Position numbers and translations under genes: made by a program. Shown one piece after another: positions 27,818 to 36,453 of a stretch of DNA of 64,000 nucleotides. Every line of letters starts with the position of its first letter. The stretch's first letter is position 1. This DNA comes from Clostridioides difficile ATCC 9689 = DSM 1296 (GTDB taxonomy: Bacteria > Bacillota > Clostridia > Peptostreptococcales > Peptostreptococcaceae), in assembly GCF_001077535.1 (NCBI RefSeq), contig NZ_CP011968.1:2046001-2110000 (forward strand), in the 5' to 3' direction. The notes beneath the pieces are model-generated. The model had not been told where the DNA came from, searched no databases, and was given only the letters and a program-made list of their open reading frames with translations.

Positions 27818-29182
27818 ATGATTTTAAATACAAAATTATTTGGACGTACTTATCAGTTTAAAGGCTTATATGATGTAATGGCTAAAGCTAATGAAGAAAA
27901 ATCAGGAGATAAATTAGCAGGTCTTGCAGCAGAATCAGCTGAAGAAAGAATAGCAGCAAAAGTTGTTTTATCACACATAAAATTGGAGGATATAAGAAAT
28001 AATCCTGCAGTGGCATATGAAGAAGATGAAGTAACAAGAATAATACAAGATGCTGTAAATGAAAAAGTTTATGAAGAAATAAAAAATTGGACAGTCTCTG
28101 AACTTAGAGAATGGCTATTGGATTCAAATACTACAAGTCTTGATATAAGAAGAATATCAAGAGGATTAACTTCTGAAATGATAGCAGCAGTTGCAAAATT
28201 AATGTCAAATATGGACTTAGTTTATGCAGCTAAAAAGATAAAGGTTACTGCTCACTGTAATACAACTATAGGAGAACAAGGAACATTATCAGCAAGACTT
28301 CAACCTAATCATCCAACAGACGACCCAGATGGAATACTTGCATCACTTCTTGAAGGTTTAACTTTTGGTATAGGAGATGCAGTACTTGGATTAAATCCAG
28401 TTGATGACTCTGTTGAGAGTGTTACTAAAGTATTAAAAAGATTTGAAGAAGTAAAACAAAAATATCAAATACCAACTCAAACATGTGTATTGGCACACGT
28501 TACTACACAAATGGAAGCAATAAGAAATGGTGCTCCTGCAGATTTAATATTCCAATCTATAGCAGGTTCTGAAAAAGGAAATGAAGCATTTGGATTTAAC
28601 GGCGACACTATAGAAGAAGCTAGACAGTTAGCCTTAAAACACGGTACAGCTACAGGACCTAACGTTATGTATTTTGAAACTGGACAAGGTTCAGAATTAT
28701 CTTCAGAAGCACATCATGGAATAGACCAAGTTACTATGGAAGCTAGATGCTATGGATTTGCTAAAAAGTATGAACCATTCTTAGTAAATACAGTTGTTGG
28801 GTTTATAGGACCTGAGTACTTATATGATGCTAGAGAAGTTGTAAGAGCAGGACTTGAAGACCACTTTATGGGTAAACTACATGGCTTACCAATGGGTGTT
28901 GATGTTTGTTACACTAACCATATGAAGGCTGACCAAAATGATATGGAAAACTTAGCCATACTATTAACAACAGCAGGATGTACGTATTTTATGGGAATAC
29001 CTCATGGAGATGATGTTATGCTTAACTATCAAACAACAGGATACCATGAAACAGCATCACTTAGAGAAATGTTTGGACTAACAGCAATAAAAGAATTTGA
29101 TGCTTGGATGGAAAAGATGGGATTCTCTAAAGATGGTAAGTTAACAGAGTTGGCGGGAGACGCATCTGTATTATTAGGATAG
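27818..29182 (+). CDS. eutB: Ethanolamine ammonia-lyase large subunit EutB
   Basis: 454 residues, full length. TIM-barrel catalytic subunit that with EutC and adenosylcobalamin converts ethanolamine to acetaldehyde and ammonia. Family-specific stretches CNTTIGEQGTLSARLQPNHPTDDPDG, ETGQGSELSSEAHHGIDQVTMEARCYGFA and GVDVCYTNHMKADQND are intact. Strong RBS, 17 bases after eutA. Confidence 0.98.
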   Translation: MILNTKLFGRTYQFKGLYDVMAKANEEKSGDKLAGLAAESAEERIAAKVVLSHIKLEDIRNNPAVAYEEDEVTRIIQDAVNEKVYEEIKNWTVSELREWLLDSNTTSLDIRRISRGLTSEMIAAVAKLMSNMDLVYAAKKIKVTAHCNTTIGEQGTLSARLQPNHPTDDPDGILASLLEGLTFGIGDAVLGLNPVDDSVESVTKVLKRFEEVKQKYQIPTQTCVLAHVTTQMEAIRNGAPADLIFQSIAGSEKGNEAFGFNGDTIEEARQLALKHGTATGPNVMYFETGQGSELSSEAHHGIDQVTMEARCYGFAKKYEPFLVNTVVGFIGPEYLYDAREVVRAGLEDHFMGKLHGLPMGVDVCYTNHMKADQNDMENLAILLTTAGCTYFMGIPHGDDVMLNYQTTGYHETASLREMFGLTAIKEFDAWMEKMGFSKDGKLTELAGDASVLLG

Positions 29183-29194
29183 GAGGTATTTAAT

Positions 29195-30076
29195 ATGAAT
29201 GAGAAGGATTTAAAAGCATTGGTAGAACAATTAGTTGGACAAATGGTTGGAGAATTAGATACTAATGTTGTGTCTGAGACTGTTAAAAAGGCAACTGAAG
29301 TTGTAGTAGACAACAATGCTTGTATAGATGATATAACAGAAGTTGATATAAGAAAGCAATTACTAGTAAAAAATCCTAAGGATGCAGAAGCTTATTTAGA
29401 TATGAAAGCAAAAACACCTGCAAGATTAGGTATAGGAAGAGCTGGTACTAGATATAAAACAGAAACAGTTTTAAGATTTAGAGCAGACCATGCTGCTGCA
29501 CAAGATGCTGTATTCTCTTATGTAGATGAAGAATTTATAAAAGAAAATAATATGTTTGCAGTGGAAACTTTATGTAAAGATAAAGATGAATACTTAACAA
29601 GACCAGATTTGGGAAGAAAATTTTCTCCAGAAACTATAAATAATATAAAATCTAAATTTGGTACAAATCAAAAGGTTTTAATATTAGTTGGAGATGGGCT
29701 TAGCTCAGCTGCAATAGAGGCAAATTTAAAAGACTGTGTGCCAGCTATAAAACAGGGTCTAAAAATGTATGGTATAGATTCAAGTGAAATTTTATTTGTT
29801 AAACATTGTAGAGTTGGTGCTATGGACCACTTAGGTGAAGAATTAGGTTGTGAAGTTATATGTATGTTGGTTGGAGAAAGACCAGGATTAGTTACTGCTG
29901 AATCAATGTCAGCATATATAGCTTATAAGCCATATATAGGAATGGCAGAAGCAAAAAGAACAGTTATATCAAACATTCACAAAGGTGGAACAACTGCAGT
30001 TGAAGCAGGTGCTCATATAGCTGAACTTATAAAAACTATGTTAGATAAAAAAGCTTCAGGAATAGACCTTAAATAA
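29195..30076 (+). CDS. eutC: Ethanolamine ammonia-lyase small subunit EutC
   Basis: 293 residues. N-terminal amphipathic helix ([18 protein letters not shown]) of the type that targets enzymes into microcompartments, a linker, then the cobalamin-binding catalytic domain ([47 protein letters not shown]). Twelve bases after eutB. Confidence 0.98.
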   Translation: MNEKDLKALVEQLVGQMVGELDTNVVSETVKKATEVVVDNNACIDDITEVDIRKQLLVKNPKDAEAYLDMKAKTPARLGIGRAGTRYKTETVLRFRADHAAAQDAVFSYVDEEFIKENNMFAVETLCKDKDEYLTRPDLGRKFSPETINNIKSKFGTNQKVLILVGDGLSSAAIEANLKDCVPAIKQGLKMYGIDSSEILFVKHCRVGAMDHLGEELGCEVICMLVGERPGLVTAESMSAYIAYKPYIGMAEAKRTVISNIHKGGTTAVEAGAHIAELIKTMLDKKASGIDLK

Positions 30077-30095
30077 AGTCGAGGGAGTGTAGAAT

Positions 30096-30749
30096 ATGAA
30101 AAATGATGTAATTCGTCCTAATATACTAGGAATTAAAATAATTTCAAATATAAGTCCAGAAATGGCACAAAAACTAGAATTAAAATCACATCACAAAAGC
30201 TTAGGCTTAATAACTGCAGACTGTGATGATGTTACGTATACAGCTCTTGACGAAGCAACTAAAGCTTCAGAAGTTGATGTTGTATATGCAAAATCAATGT
30301 ATGCAGGTGCTGCAAATGCTTCAACAAAACTTGCTGGTGAAGTATTAGGAATAATAGCAGGTCCAAGCCCAGCAGAAGTAAGAAGTGGTCTAAATGCAGT
30401 AGTTGATTTTCTAGAGTATGGAGCAACTTTTATAAGTGCAAATGATGATGATTCAATAGCATACTATGCTCACTGTGTATCAAGAACAGGTACATACCTT
30501 TCAGAGGTAGCAGGAATAAGAGAAGGTGAAGCATTAGCTTATTTAGTAGCACCACCACTTGAAGCAATGTATGCACTAGATGCAGCAATGAAAGCTGCAG
30601 ATGTTAAGATGTGTGAATTATTTGCACCTCCAACTGAAACAAACTTTGGTGGAGCATTACTTACAGGTTCTCAATCGGCTTGTAAAGCAGCATGTGATGC
30701 ATTTGCAGAAGCAGTAAAATCAGTTGCAGACAATCCAACAGGATTTTAA
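30096..30749 (+). CDS. eutL: Microcompartment shell protein EutL
   Basis: 217 residues, two tandem permuted BMC folds forming a pseudohexameric trimer with a gated central pore (LGLITADCDDVTYTALDEATKASEVDVVYAKSMYAGAANASTKLAGE and a second copy to the C terminus). Known EutL structures bind ethanolamine and open or close. Coupled to eutC. Confidence 0.95.
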   Translation: MKNDVIRPNILGIKIISNISPEMAQKLELKSHHKSLGLITADCDDVTYTALDEATKASEVDVVYAKSMYAGAANASTKLAGEVLGIIAGPSPAEVRSGLNAVVDFLEYGATFISANDDDSIAYYAHCVSRTGTYLSEVAGIREGEALAYLVAPPLEAMYALDAAMKAADVKMCELFAPPTETNFGGALLTGSQSACKAACDAFAEAVKSVADNPTGF

Positions 30750-30759
30750 GGATAGTTAG

Positions 30760-31461
30760 ATGGATGCTATAGGCTTAATAGAAGTAATAGGATATGTTGC
30801 TGCAATAGAAGCTTCTGATGCTTGTTTAAAATCTGCAAATGTTAATATTGTAAGAGTTGATAAGGTTGGAGCAGGTATTGTTACTTTAACAATATGTGGA
30901 GATGTCGGTGCTGTAAAAGCTGCTTTAGAAGCAGGTGAAATAGCAGCTTCCAGAGTTGGTACATTAAGAACATCACATATTATACCGAGAATCCATAATG
31001 AAGTAACAAATGCTTTATTCAAAACTAAAGAACCTAAAGTCTGTGAAGTTTCAGAAGATAAAGAAAAAAACTTTGAGATTACATTGGAAATAGCTGATAA
31101 TGTATCGAAAAATTTATCAGAAAAAGAAAATGTAATTTTAGATGTCAATGAAAACAGTGGAGATACTGAAAATTTATATAGTGATATAGATAAAACAAAC
31201 AAAAAAATTGAAACAGTTGATGATAGTTTAACAGAAGCTAATGAGGAAAAAATAGAAAACACTAATGATAAAGAAGTATTGGAACAAGTTAAAATAGAAA
31301 ATTCCGATTTTGATAGAGATGACCTATCAAAGAACAGTGTAAAAAAACTTAAAGCTATGGCTAAGAAATTAGATTCTTCAATAACTTATAAAGATTTAAA
31401 TGTTCTTAAAAAAGAAGAATTAATAAACTTAGTTAAAAAGCTTAGTAGAAGGGATAGATAG
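30760..31461 (+). CDS. BMC shell protein fused to an acidic linker and Rho-N/SAP-like domain (EutK-like)
   Basis: 233 residues. Residues 1-85 are a BMC-H domain (GLIEVIGYVAAIEASDACLKSANV...[14 protein letters not shown]...SHIIPR). Then comes a ~100-residue acidic, low-complexity linker. Residues ~195-233 resemble a Rho-N/SAP/LEM-type helical motif (LSKNSVKKLKAMAKKL....YKDLNVLKKEELINLVKKL). E. coli EutK likewise carries a C-terminal helical, nucleic-acid-binding-like domain, but of a different type. It stops 2 bases before eutE. It may tether cargo or nucleic acid to the shell. Confidence 0.85.
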   Translation: MDAIGLIEVIGYVAAIEASDACLKSANVNIVRVDKVGAGIVTLTICGDVGAVKAALEAGEIAASRVGTLRTSHIIPRIHNEVTNALFKTKEPKVCEVSEDKEKNFEITLEIADNVSKNLSEKENVILDVNENSGDTENLYSDIDKTNKKIETVDDSLTEANEEKIENTNDKEVLEQVKIENSDFDRDDLSKNSVKKLKAMAKKLDSSITYKDLNVLKKEELINLVKKLSRRDR

Positions 31462-31463
31462 TT

Positions 31464-32933
31464 ATGACACTTTTAGATAAAGATTTAGTATCTATACAAG
31501 AAGTAAGAACTCTTGTAAGAAGATCTAAAGTGGCTCAAGAGAAACTTTCTAAAATGAGTCAAGAGCAAATAGATAAAATAGTAAAAGCTGTTGTAGATGC
31601 AGCATTTAATAATGCTACTAAATTGGCTAAAATGGCAAATGAAGAAACTGGATTTGGAAAATGGGAAGATAAAGTAATTAAAAATACTTTTGCATCTATG
31701 GGAGTTTATAAAACTTTAAAGAACACAAAAACTATTGGAATAATTGGTGAAGATAAAGAAGCCAATACGATAGATATAGCTACACCAGTTGGAGTTGTTG
31801 CAGGTCTTATACCTTCAACAAACCCAACATCAACAGTAATATACAAAACTATAATATCTCTAAAAGCAGGAAATACTATAGTTTTCTCTCCACATCCAAA
31901 TGCAAAAAACTGCATACTTGAAACAGTTAATATAATAAGTGAGGCTGCTATAAAGGCTGGAGCTCCAGAGGATTCAATATTATGTATAACTAATCCAAGT
32001 ATAGTTGGAACCAATGAATTGATGAAACATAAAGATACAAACTTAATACTAGCAACTGGAGGAGAAGCAATGGTTAGAGCTGCTTACTCTTCAGGAACAC
32101 CAGCTATTGGAGTTGGACCAGGAAATGGACCAGCATTTATAGATAAATCAGCAAATGTTAAATTAGCAATCAAAAGAATAATAGATTCTAAAACTTTTGA
32201 TAATGGTGTTATATGTGCATCAGAACAATCTATAGTAATAGAAAAATCTATGGAAGAAACTGTTTTAAAAGAGCTTAAAAATCAAGGTGCATATGTTTTA
32301 AATGAAGAGGAAAGTGAAAGATTAGCAAAATTCATATTAAGAGCTAATGGTACTATGAATCCACAAATAGTTGGTAAAAGTGTTGAGGTAATAGCAAATT
32401 TAGCAGACTTAACAAATGTACCTAAAAATACAAAAGTTCTAGTTGCAAGAGAAAATAAAGTTGGTCACAATGTAGCCTATTCAAGAGAAAAACTTACACC
32501 AATACTAGCGTTCTATGTTGAAGAAAATGTAGAAGCTATTATGAACAGATGTAGAGAAATATTGTTAAATGAAGGTGCAGGTCATACATTCTCAATGCAT
32601 GTAAATGATGAAGAATTGGTAAAAAGATTTGCCCTTAATATGCCAGTATCAAGAATACTTGTGAATACTCCTTCAGCACTTGGAGGAATAGGTGCATCAA
32701 CAAACCTTGTACCAGCACTAACACTTGGTTGTGGTGCAATAGGTGGAAGTTCAACTTCAAACAATATAGGACCACTTGATTTAATAAATGTTAAAAGAGT
32801 AGCTTATGGAATCAAAGAAATAGAAGAACTTGGAAGAGATAAATCTCAAGTTGAAAAATCAATGTTTGACTCAATGGATAAAGAAGAATTAATAAATCTT
32901 CTTGTTCAAAAACTAGTCAAAGAACTAGCATAA
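31464..32933 (+). CDS. eutE: CoA-acylating acetaldehyde dehydrogenase EutE
   Basis: 489 residues, aldehyde dehydrogenase superfamily. Acetaldehyde + NAD+ + CoA gives acetyl-CoA. Catalytic Cys251 in NGVICASEQS; the nucleotide-binding GPGNGPAFID stretch is intact. Here the amphipathic targeting-like helix is at the C terminus (MDKEELINLLVQKLVKEL), unlike many EutE/PduP proteins with an N-terminal one. Confidence 0.95.
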   Translation: MTLLDKDLVSIQEVRTLVRRSKVAQEKLSKMSQEQIDKIVKAVVDAAFNNATKLAKMANEETGFGKWEDKVIKNTFASMGVYKTLKNTKTIGIIGEDKEANTIDIATPVGVVAGLIPSTNPTSTVIYKTIISLKAGNTIVFSPHPNAKNCILETVNIISEAAIKAGAPEDSILCITNPSIVGTNELMKHKDTNLILATGGEAMVRAAYSSGTPAIGVGPGNGPAFIDKSANVKLAIKRIIDSKTFDNGVICASEQSIVIEKSMEETVLKELKNQGAYVLNEEESERLAKFILRANGTMNPQIVGKSVEVIANLADLTNVPKNTKVLVARENKVGHNVAYSREKLTPILAFYVEENVEAIMNRCREILLNEGAGHTFSMHVNDEELVKRFALNMPVSRILVNTPSALGGIGASTNLVPALTLGCGAIGGSSTSNNIGPLDLINVKRVAYGIKEIEELGRDKSQVEKSMFDSMDKEELINLLVQKLVKELA

Positions 32934-33028
32934 CTAAAATAAACAATGAAACTTATGGCTATCGCTATAAATTTCTAAAAATATAAACTATAAAAAACTA
33001 TAAAATTAAATTTTTGGAGGATAAGATT

Positions 33029-33316
33029 ATGGCAAGTGCAAACGCATTAGGAATGATAGAAACTAAAGGATTAGTAGGAGCAATAGAAGCAGCAGATGCA
33101 ATGGTTAAAGCTGCAAATGTACAATTAGTAGGAAAAGAGCAAGTAGGTGGAGGATTAGTTACTGTAATGGTAAGAGGAGATGTTGGAGCTGTTAAAGCTG
33201 CTACAGATGCAGGAGCTGCCGCTGCCGAGAGAGTTGGAGAACTAATATCAGTTCATGTTATACCAAGACCACACTTTGAAGTAGATGCTATATTACCAAA
33301 GGTATCAGCTGAGTAA
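33029..33316 (+). CDS. eutM: Major hexameric shell protein EutM
   Basis: 95 residues, one canonical BMC-H domain ([77 protein letters not shown]). Start chosen at ATG 33029, 8 bases after TTGGAGG. An unusually high alanine/glycine content and optimal codons fit high expression. It is set off from eutE by ~95 bases. Confidence 0.95.
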   Translation: MASANALGMIETKGLVGAIEAADAMVKAANVQLVGKEQVGGGLVTVMVRGDVGAVKAATDAGAAAAERVGELISVHVIPRPHFEVDAILPKVSAE

Positions 33317-33350
33317 TATAAGAATAATTATAAAATTTAAATTTTGATTG

Positions 33351-33416
33351 AAAAAGAGGCTATCTCAAAAATGAGTCTTACTAATAAACTCAATGTATTT
33401 TGAGGTAGTCTTTTTT
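33351..33416 (+). terminator. Intra-operon terminator/attenuator before eutT
   Basis: Arms 33351-33370 and 33398-33414 (TATCTCAAAA / TTTTGAGGTA core) followed by T6. No A1/G4 hexaloop pair precedes it, so it is not an obvious EutV site. It would partly terminate transcripts after eutM and lower expression of the downstream genes. Confidence 0.75.
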
Positions 33417-33442
33417 ATACATCTAATAGGAGATGTGATAAA

Positions 33443-34204
33443 ATGGGTGTTTTAACAGAAAACGAAGTAAAAAGAAAAATTGGAAAAAACAAAAATAATA
33501 TAACTGAATTTTATATAGAAAAAGGTCAAATAATAACTCCTTCTGCAAAATCTTATTTAGCTGAGAGAAGTATTGAGCTTAAATATGTTGATAAACTTTC
33601 AGATGTAAACAATGAACCTAAAGAAGTTGTAAAAGAAGTAGTTAAAGAGAAAAAATATAAATATACTACTGTATTTGGCGCCAAATTGGATGAAAAACCA
33701 GAACATATGACTCAATTAAATGGAAATCTTTTAGTTTTTAAAGACCATAAAAGAATAATATTGAGAGGAAAAATAGATTCTCTTGAATCAGAAATACTAA
33801 AGGTACAGATACTTTGTCAAAAACTAGATATGCCAAAGCTTGTTAAGGAATTGCAAGAAGTATTAGACTTTGTAAGAAATATAATGAGATGTGAAGTTTT
33901 AGATGAAAAGCTAGGGGACTTTAAACTTTTAGGATTAACTCCTCAAGAACTTAGAGAACAATCTCACTATCCTAAAAAATACTTTGGTATAGGACATGAG
34001 TTCCCAAGTTATGAAATGGGAGAAGTAGTAGTAGCTATAAATAGTATAAGAAGTAATACACGAGAGGTTGAACTTGCAGCCTATGAAGCATTTAAGGGTG
34101 AGTATGGAAATGTTCACAGAGAAGATTTAATAAAGGCACTTAATAGATTATCGTCAGTATTTTGGATAATGATATATAAGGTTAGAACTAATAAGTATAA
34201 GTAG
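33443..34204 (+). CDS. eutT: Corrinoid adenosyltransferase EutT
   Basis: 253 residues. Makes adenosylcobalamin for EutBC from cob(I)alamin and ATP. The N-terminal module (TENEVKRKIGKNK...GQIITPSAKSYLAERSIELKYVD) and C-terminal helical domain (RLSSVFWIMIYKV) match enteric EutT. The H-x11-CC-x2-C metal motif of enteric EutT is missing, so this is the metal-independent-looking subtype. RBS aggagatg. Confidence 0.92.
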   Translation: MGVLTENEVKRKIGKNKNNITEFYIEKGQIITPSAKSYLAERSIELKYVDKLSDVNNEPKEVVKEVVKEKKYKYTTVFGAKLDEKPEHMTQLNGNLLVFKDHKRIILRGKIDSLESEILKVQILCQKLDMPKLVKELQEVLDFVRNIMRCEVLDEKLGDFKLLGLTPQELREQSHYPKKYFGIGHEFPSYEMGEVVVAINSIRSNTREVELAAYEAFKGEYGNVHREDLIKALNRLSSVFWIMIYKVRTNKYK

Positions 34205-34216
34205 TTGGAGGACATA

Positions 34217-34846
34217 ATGGAGAATCTATTAAATGAAATAGTGGAAGAAGTAATAACTAGAGTTAAAAAAGAAGCATTTATAGAAGTTGAAGCATCAGGA
34301 AGACACGTTCACTTAAGTAGAGAAGATGTCGATAAATTATTTGGAGAAGGATATACTCTTACAAAACTAAAAGACCTATCTCAACCAGGTCAATATGCAT
34401 GTAAGGAAAGAGTTACAATAACTGGTCCTAAAGGAAGTATAAAAAATGTAGTTGTACTTGGACCATGTAGAAATGAAACTCAGGTAGAAATATCTTTAAC
34501 AGATGGTTCAACTCTTGGACTAAAAGCTCCTATAAAACAAAGTGGAGACTTAGAAGGTACTTTAAGTATTAAAATATCAACACAATATGGTGAAGTTGAA
34601 CTTGATAAGGGGCTAATGGTTGCTAAAAGACATATACACATGACTCCTAAAGATGCTGAAAAATTCAATGTATGTGATAAAGAGATAGTTGAAGCTAAGG
34701 TGATGGGTCAAAGACCTTTAACATTTGATGATGTAGTAATAAGAGTGAGTGACAGTTTTAAAACTTATATGCATATAGACTATGATGAAGCCAATGCATG
34801 TGGTTATTCAAAAGGAACTGTTGCTAAAATAATAAAGAAAGCATAA
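34217..34846 (+). CDS. eutD: Phosphotransacetylase EutD/PduL type
   Basis: 209 residues. PduL-family fold with duplicated motifs: EASGRHVHLSREDVDKLFG and KRHIHMTPKDAEKF supply the zinc-binding histidines; PGQYACKERVTITGPKGSI lies between. Converts acetyl-CoA + phosphate to acetyl phosphate and recycles CoA. The N-terminal helix (ENLLNEIVEEVITRVKKE) resembles an encapsulation peptide. ATG 34217 follows TTGGAGG. Confidence 0.93.
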   Translation: MENLLNEIVEEVITRVKKEAFIEVEASGRHVHLSREDVDKLFGEGYTLTKLKDLSQPGQYACKERVTITGPKGSIKNVVVLGPCRNETQVEISLTDGSTLGLKAPIKQSGDLEGTLSIKISTQYGEVELDKGLMVAKRHIHMTPKDAEKFNVCDKEIVEAKVMGQRPLTFDDVVIRVSDSFKTYMHIDYDEANACGYSKGTVAKIIKKA

Positions 34847-34887
34847 ATTTAACCTACTATATAAATTACCTCTAGGGAGGATTTAAT

Positions 34888-35613
34888 ATGAATTATGATA
34901 ACCTTGTAGATTTAATAACGGAAGAAATCTATAAAAAAATAAATAGTAATGAAATAAAAATATCTAATAAACCTAAAGCTGTGATTGTATTTGAACAAGA
35001 TAACAATAAATTTAACTTATTAAAAGATGAATTTGAAATAGTAGAATTTGATAAAAGTATAAGGGAATGTGAAATAGTGATAGTTTCAAGACTTTGTATG
35101 AGGGGGCTATCGAATATAGCACTTGGAAATTCAACAAGTGATGAAGAAAGATTTATACTAAAAATGATTATGAAGGGCAAAAAAGTATATGTCCTAGATG
35201 AAGGAATTGAATACAAAAAATATAAGGATACTGCACCAAAAGCATTATATAAGAAATTTATGTCATTTGAAGATGAAATATGTAAATTTGGTGTAGAAAT
35301 TATAAAAGACTTAAATGTTATAACTAAAAATAAGTTAAATATAAAGAAAGAACTAGAAAGTACTAGAGGTTCTAAAAAAGAAGATACAAAAGTTTTAGAT
35401 AAAGATGTTTTAAATTTAACCAGTGTCGAAAGTGTAAAAATAGATAATGAATTTAGTTTAGATTTAAGGAATAAAAAACTTATATCGGAAGCTGACTTAA
35501 GAAAACCAACTATAAATGGAGTTAAAAACATATTAGTTAATAAAAAAAGTATAATAACACCATTAGCTGTAGATTTTATGAGAATACACCATCTCAAACT
35601 AAAGAAACTGTAA
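34888..35613 (+). CDS. Conserved eut-cluster protein of unknown function
   Basis: 241 residues, resembling the conserved hypothetical family found in clostridial eut operons. N-terminal amphipathic helix (NLVDLITEEIYKKI), a Rossmann/flavoprotein-like middle (KAVIVFEQDNNKFNLL...ECEIVIVSRL...KGKKVYVLDEGIEYKKY), a charged linker, and a C-terminal module (LISEADLRKPTIN..., SIITPLAVDFMRIHHLKLKKL) that matches the N-terminal module of EutT. PduM-like roles in compartment assembly are possible but unproven. Confidence 0.85.
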   Translation: MNYDNLVDLITEEIYKKINSNEIKISNKPKAVIVFEQDNNKFNLLKDEFEIVEFDKSIRECEIVIVSRLCMRGLSNIALGNSTSDEERFILKMIMKGKKVYVLDEGIEYKKYKDTAPKALYKKFMSFEDEICKFGVEIIKDLNVITKNKLNIKKELESTRGSKKEDTKVLDKDVLNLTSVESVKIDNEFSLDLRNKKLISEADLRKPTINGVKNILVNKKSIITPLAVDFMRIHHLKLKKL

Positions 35614-35625
35614 GGAGGTAATTTT

Positions 35626-35898
35626 ATGGATATAGGAAAAGTTGTAGGTAATGTTTGGGCTACAAGAAAAGATGAAAAATTATGTGGCCAAAAACTTTTA
35701 GTTGTAAAAATTTTAAAAACTAAAGACACATACAAGGAAGGCTTCATGGTTGCAGCCGATAATGCAGGAGCAGGAAATGGAGACTTAGTTCTTATATCCA
35801 AAGGTTCCTCAGCTAGAGAGTCGATTGAAAAATCTCATGTTCCAGTAGATGCAACTATAGTTGGAGTAGTCGATTCGTTTGAGGTGTTTGATGAATAA
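35626..35898 (+). CDS. eutN: Pentameric vertex shell protein EutN
   Basis: 90 residues, BMC-P/CcmL-EutN fold (DIGKVVGNVWATRKDEKLCGQKLLVVKIL...AADNAGAGNGDLVLISKGSSARES....VDATIVGVVD). Pentamers cap the icosahedral vertices. RBS aaggaggt, 12 bases after the previous stop. Confidence 0.96.
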   Translation: MDIGKVVGNVWATRKDEKLCGQKLLVVKILKTKDTYKEGFMVAADNAGAGNGDLVLISKGSSARESIEKSHVPVDATIVGVVDSFEVFDE

Positions 35899-36442
35899 AA
35901 GTATAGGAGCTATAGAGTTTAAAAGCATTGCTAAAGGTATAGAAGTATCCAATGAAATGATAAAGAAATCTTCAGTTGATGTATTGTACTTAAAAAGTAT
36001 TTGCCCAGGTAAATTTCTAATAATAGTAGGTGGAGAAACTTCTTATATAAATGAATGTGTAGATTATGGAATAAAACTTGGAGAAGGATATATTGTAGAT
36101 AACTTCGTAATAAATGCAATTTCACAAGAAATATTAGATGGATTTAAAAATAAGTATCAAAAGCTAGATAGTATAGTCTCTATAGGCGTTGTTGAAAGTA
36201 GTAAAGTATGCACTGGAATAAAAATGCTTGATAAGACTTTAAAATCTGGCGACTTAGTATTAGTAAAACTTCAATTATCTTTTGCTATAGGTGGCAAATT
36301 AGTATATATAGTAGCAGGAGATTTAAGTAGTTTAGAATATGCATTAAAAGAAAGTGAAAATGTAGTAAGAGAAAAAGAAGTAATATATAAGACTGTAATA
36401 CCATCAGTAGACAGTCAAATAATAAAAAGTCTAATAAAATAA
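35891..36442 (+). CDS. Tandem-BMC shell protein with iron-sulfur cysteine (PduT-like)
   Basis: 183 residues, two BMC domains (BMC-T). The first, SIGAIEFKSIAKGIEVSNEMIKKSSVDVLYLKSICPGKFLIIVGG, carries Cys38 in the CPGK context, the same position as the cysteine that binds a [4Fe-4S] cluster at the trimer pore of PduT. It predicts an electron-conducting pore. Starts at ATG 35891, overlapping eutN by 8 bases. Confidence 0.88.
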   Translation: MNKSIGAIEFKSIAKGIEVSNEMIKKSSVDVLYLKSICPGKFLIIVGGETSYINECVDYGIKLGEGYIVDNFVINAISQEILDGFKNKYQKLDSIVSIGVVESSKVCTGIKMLDKTLKSGDLVLVKLQLSFAIGGKLVYIVAGDLSSLEYALKESENVVREKEVIYKTVIPSVDSQIIKSLIK

Positions 36443-36453
36443 TGGGGGGAATT

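Noticed and set aside
33317-33350. Fourth ANTAR site before eutT
   Set aside because: No pair of hexaloop hairpins with A1 and G4; the only small loop (AAAAAT between CTC and GAG) has A at position 4.
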